From positions 16,234,193 to 16,298,192 of the forward strand of contig NC_051088.1 in NCBI RefSeq assembly GCF_901709675.1: a DNA stretch of 64,000 nucleotides, read 5' to 3'. The position numbers and the translations under genes were made by a program. The stretch's first letter is position 1; every line of letters starts with the position of its first letter. A model generated the notes under the pieces. It was not told where the DNA came from and did no database searches. It worked only from the letters and a program-made list of their open reading frames with translations. This stretch comes from Syngnathus acus. Lineage: Eukaryota > Chordata > Actinopteri > Syngnathiformes > Syngnathidae. This document shows positions 25,633 through 35,576 of this stretch, piece after piece.

Positions 25633-28600
25633 CTAGCGGTCTTTGGCAGAGCGCAGGTCGGTGGTTACCGGGTCATGTTGGATAGTTTGGTGGAGCATGA
25701 GAGCCAGCAAACCTGCACGGTTGGTCATGGCGGCCCGCAGGTTCCTCTCCTGCTCAAACAGCTCGTCCAGTTTGTACCACTGGCGACAAATAAATGGCGT
25801 AAGCAGAGTAGTAAAGAGAGTAAAGGTACTCACAATCTGTACATACACTGTACTAGTTCAGAACATCTGATTTGCAATCACAATAATACTGCATAAAAGA
25901 GGGAAAACTGTTTGAATGGAATTAATTTTCCTCATGTTTGTTTTACACCACTCGTTTTCCCTTTTTTGCTAAATGGCAGGTATATGACTCATGTTCCTTA
26001 TCATCAATATGTATGATCACTTTTATACATTTATACTTCTTCAACATTTCATAATTCCCGTTTCATGAGCACCAACAGGTGTATGTTTCTGTGTGGAACC
26101 TGTGCATGTGCTGGGAACACCGACAGCTCTCTGAGCTGTTTCAAACTCCCCGTCTGGCCCATAAAAATACACAGGAGCTTTACATACCACTCGGACTCTC
26201 TCCAGGTCCACCTCGGCACGCCGGAGCTTCTCCCAGCAGTAGTGTTTGTTGCACTTTCTCTTGGAGACCCGACAGAACTCGCCGGTGGGTTCAAAGACGT
26301 CTTTGACGAGAGGGCAGCCGCACACCTCATCCACTGCCACCTGGATGACATGCACAAACATTAGCAAACAAAAAGCAAAACTCCTTTTGAATATTGTCAA
26401 CGTTATTTACATTTTCCAAAGATGGATGGAATTTCGGGATAAAGTATATGAGCATATAAACCGATAAGCTTTTATCGCGCAGCCCTGATGCCATCCTAAC
26501 GTACAAGCTGAGAACTAGAAGTCCAGTCCCAGCCACTTGAAAGACAAAGAAGCAAAACAAACCTTTGGATCTCTGGAATGTTCCGGACATAACACCTGCA
26601 GTCGCTTGCAGTAGGTCTTGCTGTGAGGATTATAGACGTCGCAGAACAGACGCGTAGCTCTGTACGAGACGTGAAAAATACCATAGTCATTTTACATTTG
26701 AACATGGCGAAAAGTTCCAAAAAATGTATTTATGTGTGATAACTGAGACAGGCATGAGCATGTGGAAAGAAGGCGGCTGCACTCACCCTTCAATCCGCGT
26801 AGGGTACATGGATCCAAAGGAAGTCTGACTTTCGTACTATTAGGACAAAGGTAAGCCGTGGTCAGAGATGGTAAAATTGACAAAGTTGGAGACAGGCTGA
26901 CCTTTACTGACCTTTGCGTAACACCTCTCCATGTGTCTAAGTGCTACCTTGGGGTTGACTGGATGGCTGCAGGACACGCAGAAAATTTGAAGGTCTGTGT
27001 CATCGCCATCGCCTTCGTTGGCCTTTGCACACAAGTGACAGCTTTTATTCATTTTTTTGAATGCCGAGAAGCATTCTTGAGCTTTTCTGCACCAAAAACA
27101 ACATTCTATTATTGGTCCACCGCTTTTTTTGCCCTTCTGAAAATTTCTACAAAATGTTTTTTTCTGTTTCTATATTATAAAAGAATAATTTTATGTACCT
27201 CCTCGTCATGTTGCACCTGGTTAAGTTTCGAGTTAGCAATGATGCCTTCCAGCTCGTGGAAGCGCTTTTCCATCAGAGTGAGGCGCAGCCTGGTGGCCTG
27301 TTGCTCCTTCCTGATTCGCTCCAACTGTCTCCGCCCCATCTCCTCGGCAACGCAGGGGCTTTGCTGCCATTGCTGGATTCTCTGAGGGACGATTTCATAG
27401 ATGCGGCTGTGCACAACAAATGTCACGTTAGTGCTTCATGGTGACTGCTGGAATGTAATGACATGGAAAGGGGTATACATATATCATCGTGATACGGCAT
27501 GTGTATGAGTGAGGTGGAACAAGTCACATTACAAGTGTGTAATCCACAGGTGCATTTGAGGTGCGACTCACTTGGCCGCGAGCTTCATGCCACAATTGTC
27601 TGAGCAGTACTTAGAGGAGGTCCTTGCCGGTTGGACGCAGCCAGGCCCGAGACACTGGCGCAGAGTACTGCCGAGCTCCTTTGCGTCAGCCTCTCCTCCT
27701 CCTCCTCCTCCTCCACCACCTCCTCCACCTCCTCCACCTCCTCCACCTCCTCCTCTTTCACTGTGTCGTACGCGTCCCCTGTGTCGCTGCTTTGCCTTGT
27801 GACGCCGCACCTCCTCTTTGGGAGCGGAGAGTGATTTCTGTGGACAAAGACATAATCAGTTATGAGCCATACCAGCGTGAATTAGTGTGCTACGGTGTTT
27901 TGGACATGTAAGCAGTATTACATACATGCAACAGATGTTCTATGTATGCTAGATGTACAACAAACATTGAATGCGTGCTACAGGTATGAACATGTGCGCT
28001 ACAAGTGTTACAAATACTTCATATGTGCTACATGTGACGTGTGTGTACTAAGGGCATGTGCTGCAAGTGGTGTTTTGTGTAGGACAATGGGACTCACCTT
28101 CTTCTCTGGCTTCTTCTCTCGTCTCTTCACATGTTTCACCTTCACCGCCTTTTTTCTGAGTGACTCCTCCTCCTCCTCTTCCTCCTCTCCACTGTGCCAC
28201 AGCTGCAACAGAAAGACTTGTCATTGGAAGCGCCAATGGAAACCGACGGGCCCTGAATTATTCACTGACCAGGTCGCTGAATCCAGCAGCTTTGTACTGC
28301 TGGTAGAGCTCCATCTCACTTTCACTGAACACATCTTCCTCCTCTTCCTCCTCTGTAAGATCCCCGCCGTGTTTCCTGTAGCGCTCCCGTCGCCTCATTG
28401 CATTGCGTCGATTCATCTCCTCTTCTTTGTTGCGAAGCATCTTCTGCTCCACACCAGGAACATGCCACATCTTATGCAAAAAACTCAATTTATTTCGCTC
28501 ACCACAGACCCAAGGCTGCTACAGGTGTTGCATGTGTGCTAGCGCTGTGTGCTACATATGTTTTAGGCTTGCTACTGGTGTGAATGCATGTGCTGCATGA

Positions 28601-30365
28601 GATACAGGTGTTACATGAGTTACATGTGCGCCACAGGTGTTACATGTCCGTAGCAAGTGTTACCTGTGTGCTACAGGTGTGAACATTTGTTGAACAGGTG
28701 TTAAATGTGTGCTATAGATGACAACTGCAATCACTGGTTCAACATTGTGACCACTCACTCGTGCACGGAACTGGCACTGCCTCAGTCGACACTTCTGGCG
28801 TATCTTGTTAGGTCCTCCAAACTTCTTCATGTCTTTGCAAAAATCGCAAGTGGCGCAGTCTTGTGTCCTCAAACAGGCCTCACACTCGCCGCACATGCGA
28901 GCAGACCGTTTGATTTGCTAGACAGAGGCAGGACAGAAAAAACAATCATGAACTTTTTTCAGCGCCGTGACATGCTTTGTTCTTGCTTGCCGACCCACTT
29001 GTGCGCTACGCCTGCTGTCGCTCATGGACTGAAAGGGTGAGCTCCCGTCCTCCTCGGCCTCAGACGCCTTTGTCTTCTTCTGACGATACTTAATCTCCAG
29101 AGATGGGTCACCGTCTGAAATGGGCAGTAGTTAACATTCCACATGTACTCCTGACCACAATATTTGATGTGAGTAGTGTTATATTTGTGTTTTGGGATTG
29201 ACAAAGTCCAAAAAGACAAGTCACCTCGACAAGATGGACAGAACCACACTCGGATGGCTTTGGCCGCCTTCTCGGACACGCCCACACAGCCACCATGGAA
29301 CCACTCTGCGCAGCCGTCGCAGCCTCTGATTGGACGACAATGTTTTTGGTAGGCATACTGTACAGTGTTTATCAAATGTAATCGCGCACCTGCAATAAAG
29401 ACAGCAGCGAGCATCATGTGCTGCTTTATTCCACAGATACGGGTGCTACAGCTGATACATGTATGATACAGATGTTACATGTGTTCTATAGGTGTTTATG
29501 TAATGCAGGTGCGAATCATTTTTAGGGTGTAGATTGAGTGGATTACATCATGAAGCAGTTGATATCAGGTCTTCTGCAGACACAGTAGACGGGCCCCTTT
29601 GGCGTTTCCACTGTAACGACTCCTTTATCATCCTCATCAGGATGAAGATCTGACGCTTCTCCCGCCTTTAAGACAGACAGATACACAACTTCTTAGCTTT
29701 AACTGTTTTTCTTCGCACGATTTTGGAAAACAACCTCTGAGTAAATTAAATTAAAATTTATAGAGAATAGGTTGCATACAGTAGTTACTGTATATGTATA
29801 TCCTCCTTCGGTGCAAAATAAAATACATTTTCCGCCAAAACAGTGGTCCACGAGTTGCTTCTTGATTATAATGGAAAAAAACAGTTGAAAACCCCTGTAT
29901 TAGATTAAAGGGAAAACCACCCACTTATTGTGATTTATATGAATTGTCCTGTAATTTGAGTGGTTGAACTCTTGGGCTTTGTGTGACACCTTAACTACAA
30001 AGAGTTTCACAGACCTAGTGGAGAGAAACTAAACAGGCCAAATGGGCAGCAGAAGTCCAAATGTGCATTGTTTACAAGTATTGTGAAAATGTATATTATT
30101 TTCTTCTTCCTACGAATGTCAGAGTTTTGTGCTTTTATACAGATTGGTTGAATCGGTGCTCAATCATAAGAAGTCTCTATTTTCCACAAGTATCTGTACA
30201 TACTTCAAGTTCTACTTTTGCAACCTCTGAAGATGGCAAAAGAAGAACGAACGGACGAACAAACAATAACGTGCACGAAGAAGAATGGAGCCCCAAAACA
30301 TACGAGTAGCGGCCGCCAATGCGTCGTAGTTTTTCTTTCGACTTCTACATTACAAGACTCACCAT
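25633..30365 (-). CDS. cxxc1: CXXC finger protein 1 (CFP1), SETD1 complex subunit
   Basis: Nuclear protein that binds unmethylated CpG and recruits SETD1 H3K4 methyltransferase to promoters. Fourteen exons in phase on the minus strand: 30365-30363 (ATG only), 29665-29547, 29325-29225, 29114-28999, 28917-28759, 28470-28270, 28202-28098, 27837-27572, 27406-27199, 27022-26912, 26836-26787, 26659-26563, 26340-26188, 25779-25633; about 611 residues (human 656). PHD finger about residues 27-74 ([20 protein letters not shown]); CXXC zinc finger 116-166 with CGECEAC and the KFGGPNK motif; acidic and basic stretches; a roughly 20-Gly run not seen in mammals; the cysteine motif [10 protein letters not shown] with KYCSDNCG; coiled coil from about 370; a highly conserved C-terminal Cys-rich SET1-interaction region ending in DLRSAKDR. 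Cysteines and histidines are intact. Confidence 0.95.
27690..27760 (-). repeat. GGA-type trinucleotide repeat coding for polyglycine in cxxc1
   Basis: A TCC/ACC repeat on the plus strand lies inside cxxc1 exon 8 and encodes about 20 consecutive Gly on the minus strand, between the basic RHSER block and ADAKELGS. Mammalian CFP1 lacks it at this point. Confidence 0.85.
27890..28075. repeat. Minisatellite in a cxxc1 intron (copy set 1)
   Basis: Degenerate repeats of a 'gctacaggtgttacatgtg' unit between exons 7 and 8. The same unit occurs in two other introns of this gene. Confidence 0.65.
28505..28735. repeat. Minisatellite in a cxxc1 intron (copy set 2)
   Basis: The clearest copies of the unit: 'gctacaggtgttgcatgtgt', 'gatacaggtgttacatgagt', 'ccacaggtgttacatgtccg', between exons 5 and 6. 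Confidence 0.75.
29435..29520. repeat. Minisatellite in a cxxc1 intron (copy set 3)
   Basis: Short stretch with 'gctacagctgatacatgtat', 'gatacagatgttacatgtgt' and 'tataggtgtt' units between exons 2 and 3. Confidence 0.6.
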
Positions 30366-30710
30366 CACTTGGTTGGAAGCCAAATGGCACGTTTTAGTCA
30401 CGAAATTCCATCAGCAGTCTTCCCTTAATCCGACTTCATCCTCCTTTCTTCACAGCATCAGTTGGTCGTAGCATCTTCGGCCACGTTTTCTTCTTTTTTT
30501 TCTCTTTTTTGCTGTAGCAGAGTGGCAGCGACACCTGCAGGTCACACAAATAAATACAACCAAAATGGGCTTTATGCACTCGTTTAAAACGGTAATCCTT
30601 TATATGAAAAACATTTTTTTGGATTATTTCTTAAAACTGTTTTATTGCTGCTTCTAACAGTAGAACATTTGTCCCCAATCAAAAAAATATGTCAATATTT
30701 AATTATTAAA

Positions 30711-30754
30711 GAAAAGAAAAGAAAAGAAAAGAAAAGAAAAGAAAAGAAAAGAAA
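30711..30754 (+). repeat. (AAAAG)n microsatellite
   Basis: Eight tandem AAAAG units. Confidence 0.9.
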
Positions 30755-31057
30755 ATCATATAGGTAGCAATATTAAAATCTAATTGTGCAGTTCAATTGT
30801 CCGAATTAACAAGACCGTAATTGAAGTGTAATTTCGTCACCTCAACTACATTTCGTGTGCGCAACCAAGAGGGTAGTGAGGTGGGCGTTTACACGCGATA
30901 CGCACGCACACGACCACCCATCCAATTTCATACAGTGCCGGACACAAACGCGCACATGCCTTTAAAGAGGGCAAAGCAGCGTGCGGAGGCTGAAGGTTGG
31001 TTTTCAGGCAAATATATTGGACATCCTTTAACGAGTTAATTTAATTTACTAACAGCG

Positions 31058-31058
31058 C

Positions 31059-31110
<52 letters not shown>
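31058..31110 (+). repeat. (ATT)n microsatellite
   Basis: About seventeen perfect ATT units. Confidence 0.95.
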
Positions 31111-31662
31111 GCATGGACTTGTGTAGTGTTTTACTGTGCTTAAAATCTGCTAGTTTAAAAGTTATCTGAACGTAAAAATAAAGAAGTGTTAACCTTGTTT
31201 AAAAAGACAATACTGTATAAAAGTTATTTTTTGAATATTTGCCAACAAATAATAGTTGAGCGTCTGGAGGGGCTGCATAAGTCTGAAATTAAACAAGTCT
31301 TTCCGTTCCTGCCTTTATCTATTTACTAATCCGAGTGAGTGCTTCTGAATTTTGCCATCACAATTGTGACACCACAGTAACAGAATAAACATGTGGTGGC
31401 TGAAACTTTCATCACGTTAAAGCCAAAAGGTAAGCAGAGCTGCAATGTTAAGATAGCACAGTGTTACCAGCATTTCTTTCTTATGATAAGAACGTTTTCA
31501 AAAAGGTGAACGTTCTGGAGTTGCACTGTCCAACAGACCGCCGTAAAAAGTTTTAACATTGAGTCATTTTTCCTGACTTTCTGATTGTCTTATTCAGTTT
31601 AGTAACACAAATCTTGCCAAAACTAATCAATTCAGCGTATTCTTTGTCTCCCATTGGCCAGG

Positions 31663-33346
31663 ATGGACGTGATGACGTCGCACTCCGACGCGACTGTGGA
31701 TTCCGACCAGTCAGGGTGCATCTCCAGCCAGCCGATAGCCTGTAGACCATCCCTGCTCCAATGTGCAGGTGAGGTGACCGCAGACATATTGCAACAAAAG
31801 CATATGAAGAATAGTTAATGATGCTAAGCTTAGCTTACTAACTCATTAACTTCACCTTTCAACACGTGCAGGCCAGCATGGCTCTCTGGAAACTCATACG
31901 GAAGTGGATGTCCAAATAAATATGCCCCACTGTAATGTCATCAACAACGTCAATTTAGGAGTAGACAAGTTGCCACGGGCTGCTCCCCCACCTTTGGCTC
32001 CCACCAATCAGAAACATCTCTCCTCCAGTAAAAGCCACACCTCCAACAAAACAAATAGCACCCTCATTGAAGAAGTAGCAAGAGACGGTGAGTACTATAG
32101 CATCCATCTACCTGTCCGTCCGAATCGCAGTCTTTGGGCAGTAGGCGGGCGGGGTACAGCAATCACACATAAAATTCACCATTAACACTCACAATTACAC
32201 CTAAGCATAATTTAGAGTGCTCAGTTCACCCAGCTTGTTAGCATGCCTGCTTCACAGTTCAGGGGTTGCGGGTTCAATTCCAACTCCGGCCCTCCTTGTG
32301 TGGAATTTTTATGTTCTCCCCGTGCCTGCGCGGGTTTTCTCCAGGTACTCCGGTTTCCTCCCACATCCCAAAAACCTGCTTGGTAGGCCGATTGCGCACT
32401 CCAAATTTCCCATTGGCGTGTAGCGAATACGATTGGTTGTTTGTCACTGTGCCCTGCGATTGGCTGGCAACCAGTTCAGGGTGTTCCCCATCTACTGCCT
32501 GATGACTGCTGGGATAGGTTCCAGCACGCCCGTGACACCTGTGGGGATAAGGGGTACAGATAATGGATGGATGGAGTTCACCTATGGAGTTTTTGGAATG
32601 TGGGAGGATGAAACCCACGCATGCACGGGGAGAACATGTAACCGAAACACAGGAAGGTCGGAGCCTGAAATCAAACCCACGACCTCTGTGAGGCAGACGT
32701 GCTAACCAGTCCACCACCATGCCGCTGAGTGCTTTAAATAAAAATGATTCATTATTAAAAGTATTTTTGTTTATGTAGAAATATGGTAGCTCCTATGACT
32801 AATATAAAGGAAAAAAGCTGGCACTGAAAATATGTATAATTTCATTTTTTTTTTTTTTTTACCCGCTATACGTTCAAGAATTAACAAAATGATATTTTAC
32901 ACTAATGACAACAATGGGTGTTAGTCAAAAATGTGTTTTCTACATTATTGAGGGATGTAACTGACAGGAAGTTGAAAGATCAACACACACCCATTTATCA
33001 GCGGGACACCTTCAACGTGAACCTTATCTCTGCCGGGCATGGGTGCACATGAAAACACACACTGACTGCATACTCCTCCACAGACTGTTGCGTCCACTGC
33101 CTGCTGGCGTGTCTCTTCTGCAACTTTCAATCCATGTGTGGGGCAGTGGAGAGGTGCGTGACTTGCGGAGGGGGCCTGTCCGGCTCCTGCGGATTCATTG
33201 ACACCTGCTGCTGGTGCTGCTGCTGCTGTTGCTGGGACGAGGCTTGTGTGGAACCGTTGGATTGTGGAATAGTGGAGGAGTGCTGCAGCTCGGCAGACTG
33301 TTTGGAGATGTGTTTGGAGTGTTGCGCCATATGTTTCCCTTCTTAG
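31663..33346 (+). CDS. MyoD family inhibitor (I-mfa) domain protein, tfe3-linked member
   Basis: Three exons join in phase, 31663-31768, 31872-32087 and 33084-33346, giving 194 residues. The first two exons encode a polar, poorly conserved region. The last exon encodes the I-mfa domain (about residues 108-194): a block starting DCCVHCLLACLFCNF, a run of six Cys (WCCCCCCW), then LDCGIVEECCSSADCLE and the terminal CCAICFPS, matching the MDFI/MDFIC pattern closely. Family members bind bHLH and TCF factors and restrain transcription in nucleus or cytoplasm; that role is inferred for this copy. It is shorter than MDFI and lacks its poly-Lys stretch. It is convergent with tfe3. A paralog-level name would need a tree, so no symbol is given. 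Confidence 0.9.
32221..32577 (+). mobile_element. tRNA-like short interspersed repeat with GGAT tail, near full length
   Basis: The most complete copy in the window, in intron 2 of the I-mfa gene. It has 'gttagcatgcctgcttcaca', a B-box-like 'gggttcaattcc' (32,270), 'gttctccccgtgcctgcg', 'cctcccacatcccaaaaacc', 'gattggctggcaaccagttc', 'ctgctgggataggttccag' and a 'ggatggatgg' end. A polymerase III origin is inferred from the B-box. Confidence 0.75.
32578..32725 (-). mobile_element. Second copy of the same repeat in opposite orientation
   Basis: The reverse complement begins with the 5' block ('ggttagcacgtctgcctcac', 'tcgtgggtttgatttc') and ends at 'cctcccacattccaaaaac'. It abuts the copy at 32,221-32,577 head-to-tail inverted, so the pair could fold in RNA. 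Confidence 0.75.
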
Positions 33347-33982
33347 ACTGACCAATTAGAGGCTTAAAAGAGATGTCCCTCCAAATTTCACAATGGAGTC
33401 TTGTTTCCTCATTGTTTGACACTGGGAACACTTGGAGTCGAGGAGTCATGTGACGCTTCCTAACACAGGCTACAGAACAATCCATTAAGTAGCAATTACA
33501 CGCACTTATCTACCTGTCAATTGTTTGTCTACGTGTGCCTAATTGTGCAAGTTTTGCGGAATCCCAAGTCAACTCAGCGTGATTGACATCTCAGAAGGAA
33601 CGAGCCGGCCAGAACAGGAAGTGTGGCTGTGGTTGTCCATTTATGAAACATCCAAATAGGAAACAGGAAGGTGACTGAAAAGACAACGTGAGCTGATGGA
33701 GCTAACCTTTGAGCCCGGACAGCCAACATCAAACACATGCGCGCATATTCATGCACAAGCATGTTCTCGTGGTGAATTTACCTCCAGTTATTGCAAAATG
33801 TAGAGAAAAGATCTAAAACCATTTTTAAATGATGTAAACTCTGCGGGCATCAAATGGGTTCTTTTTTCTCCTATTTTTTTTCCCAATACATGGCATATAG
33901 TAAATCCACGCAAGGAACTATGAGGACATTTCACGGGCTTCAATGAGTCAACAGTGCTTTTGGAAAAAAGACTTTTTCTCAT

Positions 33983-33988
33983 TTTATT
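33983..33988 (-). terminator. Possible tfe3 polyadenylation signal (AATAAA, minus strand)
   Basis: TTTATT on the plus strand reads AATAAA for tfe3, about 1.6 kb past its stop. If used, the tfe3 3' end would overlap that of the I-mfa gene. Confidence 0.25.
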
Positions 33989-34044
33989 TCTATATAAAGT
34001 TTCTATATATAGATATGATACAATGTTACATGATTGTAAACAAC

Positions 34045-34050
34045 AATAAA
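34045..34050 (+). terminator. Probable polyadenylation signal of the I-mfa gene (AATAAA)
   Basis: A canonical AATAAA 699 bp past the stop codon on the plus strand. It is the first canonical hexamer after the stop that I see. Confidence 0.5.
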
Positions 34051-34614
34051 GACGACTCCCTTTATGATCCAGACAGCATAGCGTCAGTTGCTATAGTAAG
34101 CAGATCATTTTCAGTATTAAAAAGAAAACAACAACAAACAAAAAATATTCATGAATAGTTCTAACCGCTCAACGGGGCAATGCTAATGGACCTGTTTGTT
34201 AGCAGCTGGATAGCATTAGCACATGCTAACACGGGTTTCTCTCTGGCAACTAACTGCTGATGGTTGCCGAGTATAATGAGCAGAGTACACACCTAAAATG
34301 TGACAACACGAATGTGGGCATTTGGTCCCCAAAAGGCTTGTACCATCGACAGAATGGTAAACAAAAAAAAACAAAAAAAATAGATCAACTGAGTTACACA
34401 AGAACTATTTGGAGTTGCATTCTCAGATTGGCTACATTCTTGGACTGAGTGCCTGTCAATCAGAAAACTAACACGTCCAACATTCATTTTCACATATGAC
34501 CACGGAAGTCCACTCATTAAAAAATTATTTAAAAAACGTATATATCCAATTATATATATTATTAAAAAAAACATTTTTCAATTTCTTATGGCACTGACCT
34601 CCAAGTGGGAGCTG

Positions 34615-35575
34615 ATAAGTCAGAGAGATAGATGATGGCGTGGTTACCACGGTAACCAAGGGGAAAAAAAGTATGGATGCAAAGTTGATAGAGAGAATGA
34701 CAGGATTACTGTGGAGACATCGTGTGATAGCATGGCGATCATGGTGACAAGAGGGTGATGACATGGTTACCAAGTTGAAAGAGAGCAAGAATAGCATGAT
34801 TATCATGGTGGCAGAGGGAGTGTGTTGTAGGGACCAGTACAGTGATAATATCGTTACCAAGGGCACAGAGTGGTAATGGCATTGTTACCGTGGTGTCAAA
34901 ATTTATCGTATGGTTATCATGATGACAGAGGTTGGTGTGGTTACCATGATGATAAGGGGGTGATGTGGTTACCATGGTTATAGATCAGTGGTTCTTAACC
35001 TGGGTTTGATGGAACCCTAGATGTTCGGTGAGTTGGTCTCAGGAGTTCGGCAGAGCCTCCACTGCGGAGGTCCGAACACACCTGAATGTCGTGTAAATTC
35101 GTGATGACGCATATCTGAACTGGTCTCGCAAAGGCAACAGCAGAAGTCACATTGATTTGCAGGTACGTCATTTGAGTTCATGCATTGTGTTGGTTTTGTT
35201 CTTTGAACAAGCTGATGTTCATGCACGGTTCATTTTGTGCACCAGTAAACAACATCTATGTCTTGAATTTGAAAAAAAAATTACTATACGCATATGAAAC
35301 TGGTGGGGTTCGGTACTTTCAACAAGGTTAAGAACCACTGTTATCGATAGTTATAGTATGGTTACCATGGTGACAGGTGGAATGTCATGTTACCATGGTG
35401 AAAAATGTGCGGTGACATGTTTGCATGGTGACAGAGGGGGTGGCAGAGGAGACTGATGTGGTTACCATGGTGACAGAGAGAATGGTGTGGTTACCATGGC
35501 GTATGGGAGATGATGAGGTTACAATTACCATGTAAGAGGGATGGTGGCATGGTTACCAAAGTGTCAGATGAAATG
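34615..35575. repeat. Minisatellite of 'ggttaccatggtgacaga' units, period about 30 bp
   Basis: About sixteen degenerate units spaced 25-35 bp apart, split by a 355-bp MITE. Units include 'tggttaccatggtgacagag' (35,459), 'tggttaccatggtgacaggt' (35,354) and 'tggttaccacggtaaccaag' (34,641). The core GTTACC-NN-GGTRAC resembles an RFX X-box; the unit at 34,643-34,656 fits the consensus fully. The array ends next to the tfe3 stop codon. Confidence 0.8.
34986..35340. mobile_element. hAT-like nonautonomous MITE, 355 bp, with target duplication
   Basis: Perfect terminal inverted repeats CAGTGGTTCTTAACC at the left and GGTTAAGAACCACTG at the right. Flanks at 34,978-34,985 (ttatagat) and 35,341-35,348 (ttatcgat) match at 7 of 8 positions, as for hAT insertions. 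There is no coding capacity. It sits inside the minisatellite, so it arrived after the array had formed. Confidence 0.9.
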
Positions 35576-35576
35576 G

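Larger units (their letters stand above)
30366..31662. other. Divergent interval between cxxc1 and the I-mfa gene
   Basis: It holds the cxxc1 5' untranslated exon and promoter (about 30,366-30,540), an AAAAG repeat, an ATT repeat and CpG-containing sequence at 30,830-31,000. The I-mfa gene promoter should lie on the right side. I see no extra gene. Confidence 0.5.
33347..35576. other. Convergent 3' interval between the I-mfa gene and tfe3
   Basis: Untranslated regions of both genes, the X-box-like minisatellite (34,615-35,575) and the hAT MITE inside it. I see no other coding sequence. Confidence 0.6.

Noticed and set aside
27572-27911. Plus-strand Pro-rich and Leu-rich frames opposite cxxc1 exon 8
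   Set aside because: They are antisense shadows of the polyglycine-coding exon, which is confirmed by homology on the minus strand.
34615-35575. Possible tandem RNA gene or coding repeat in the 'ggttaccatggtgac' array
   Set aside because: No conserved frame across units and no polymerase III boxes; irregular spacing fits a minisatellite.
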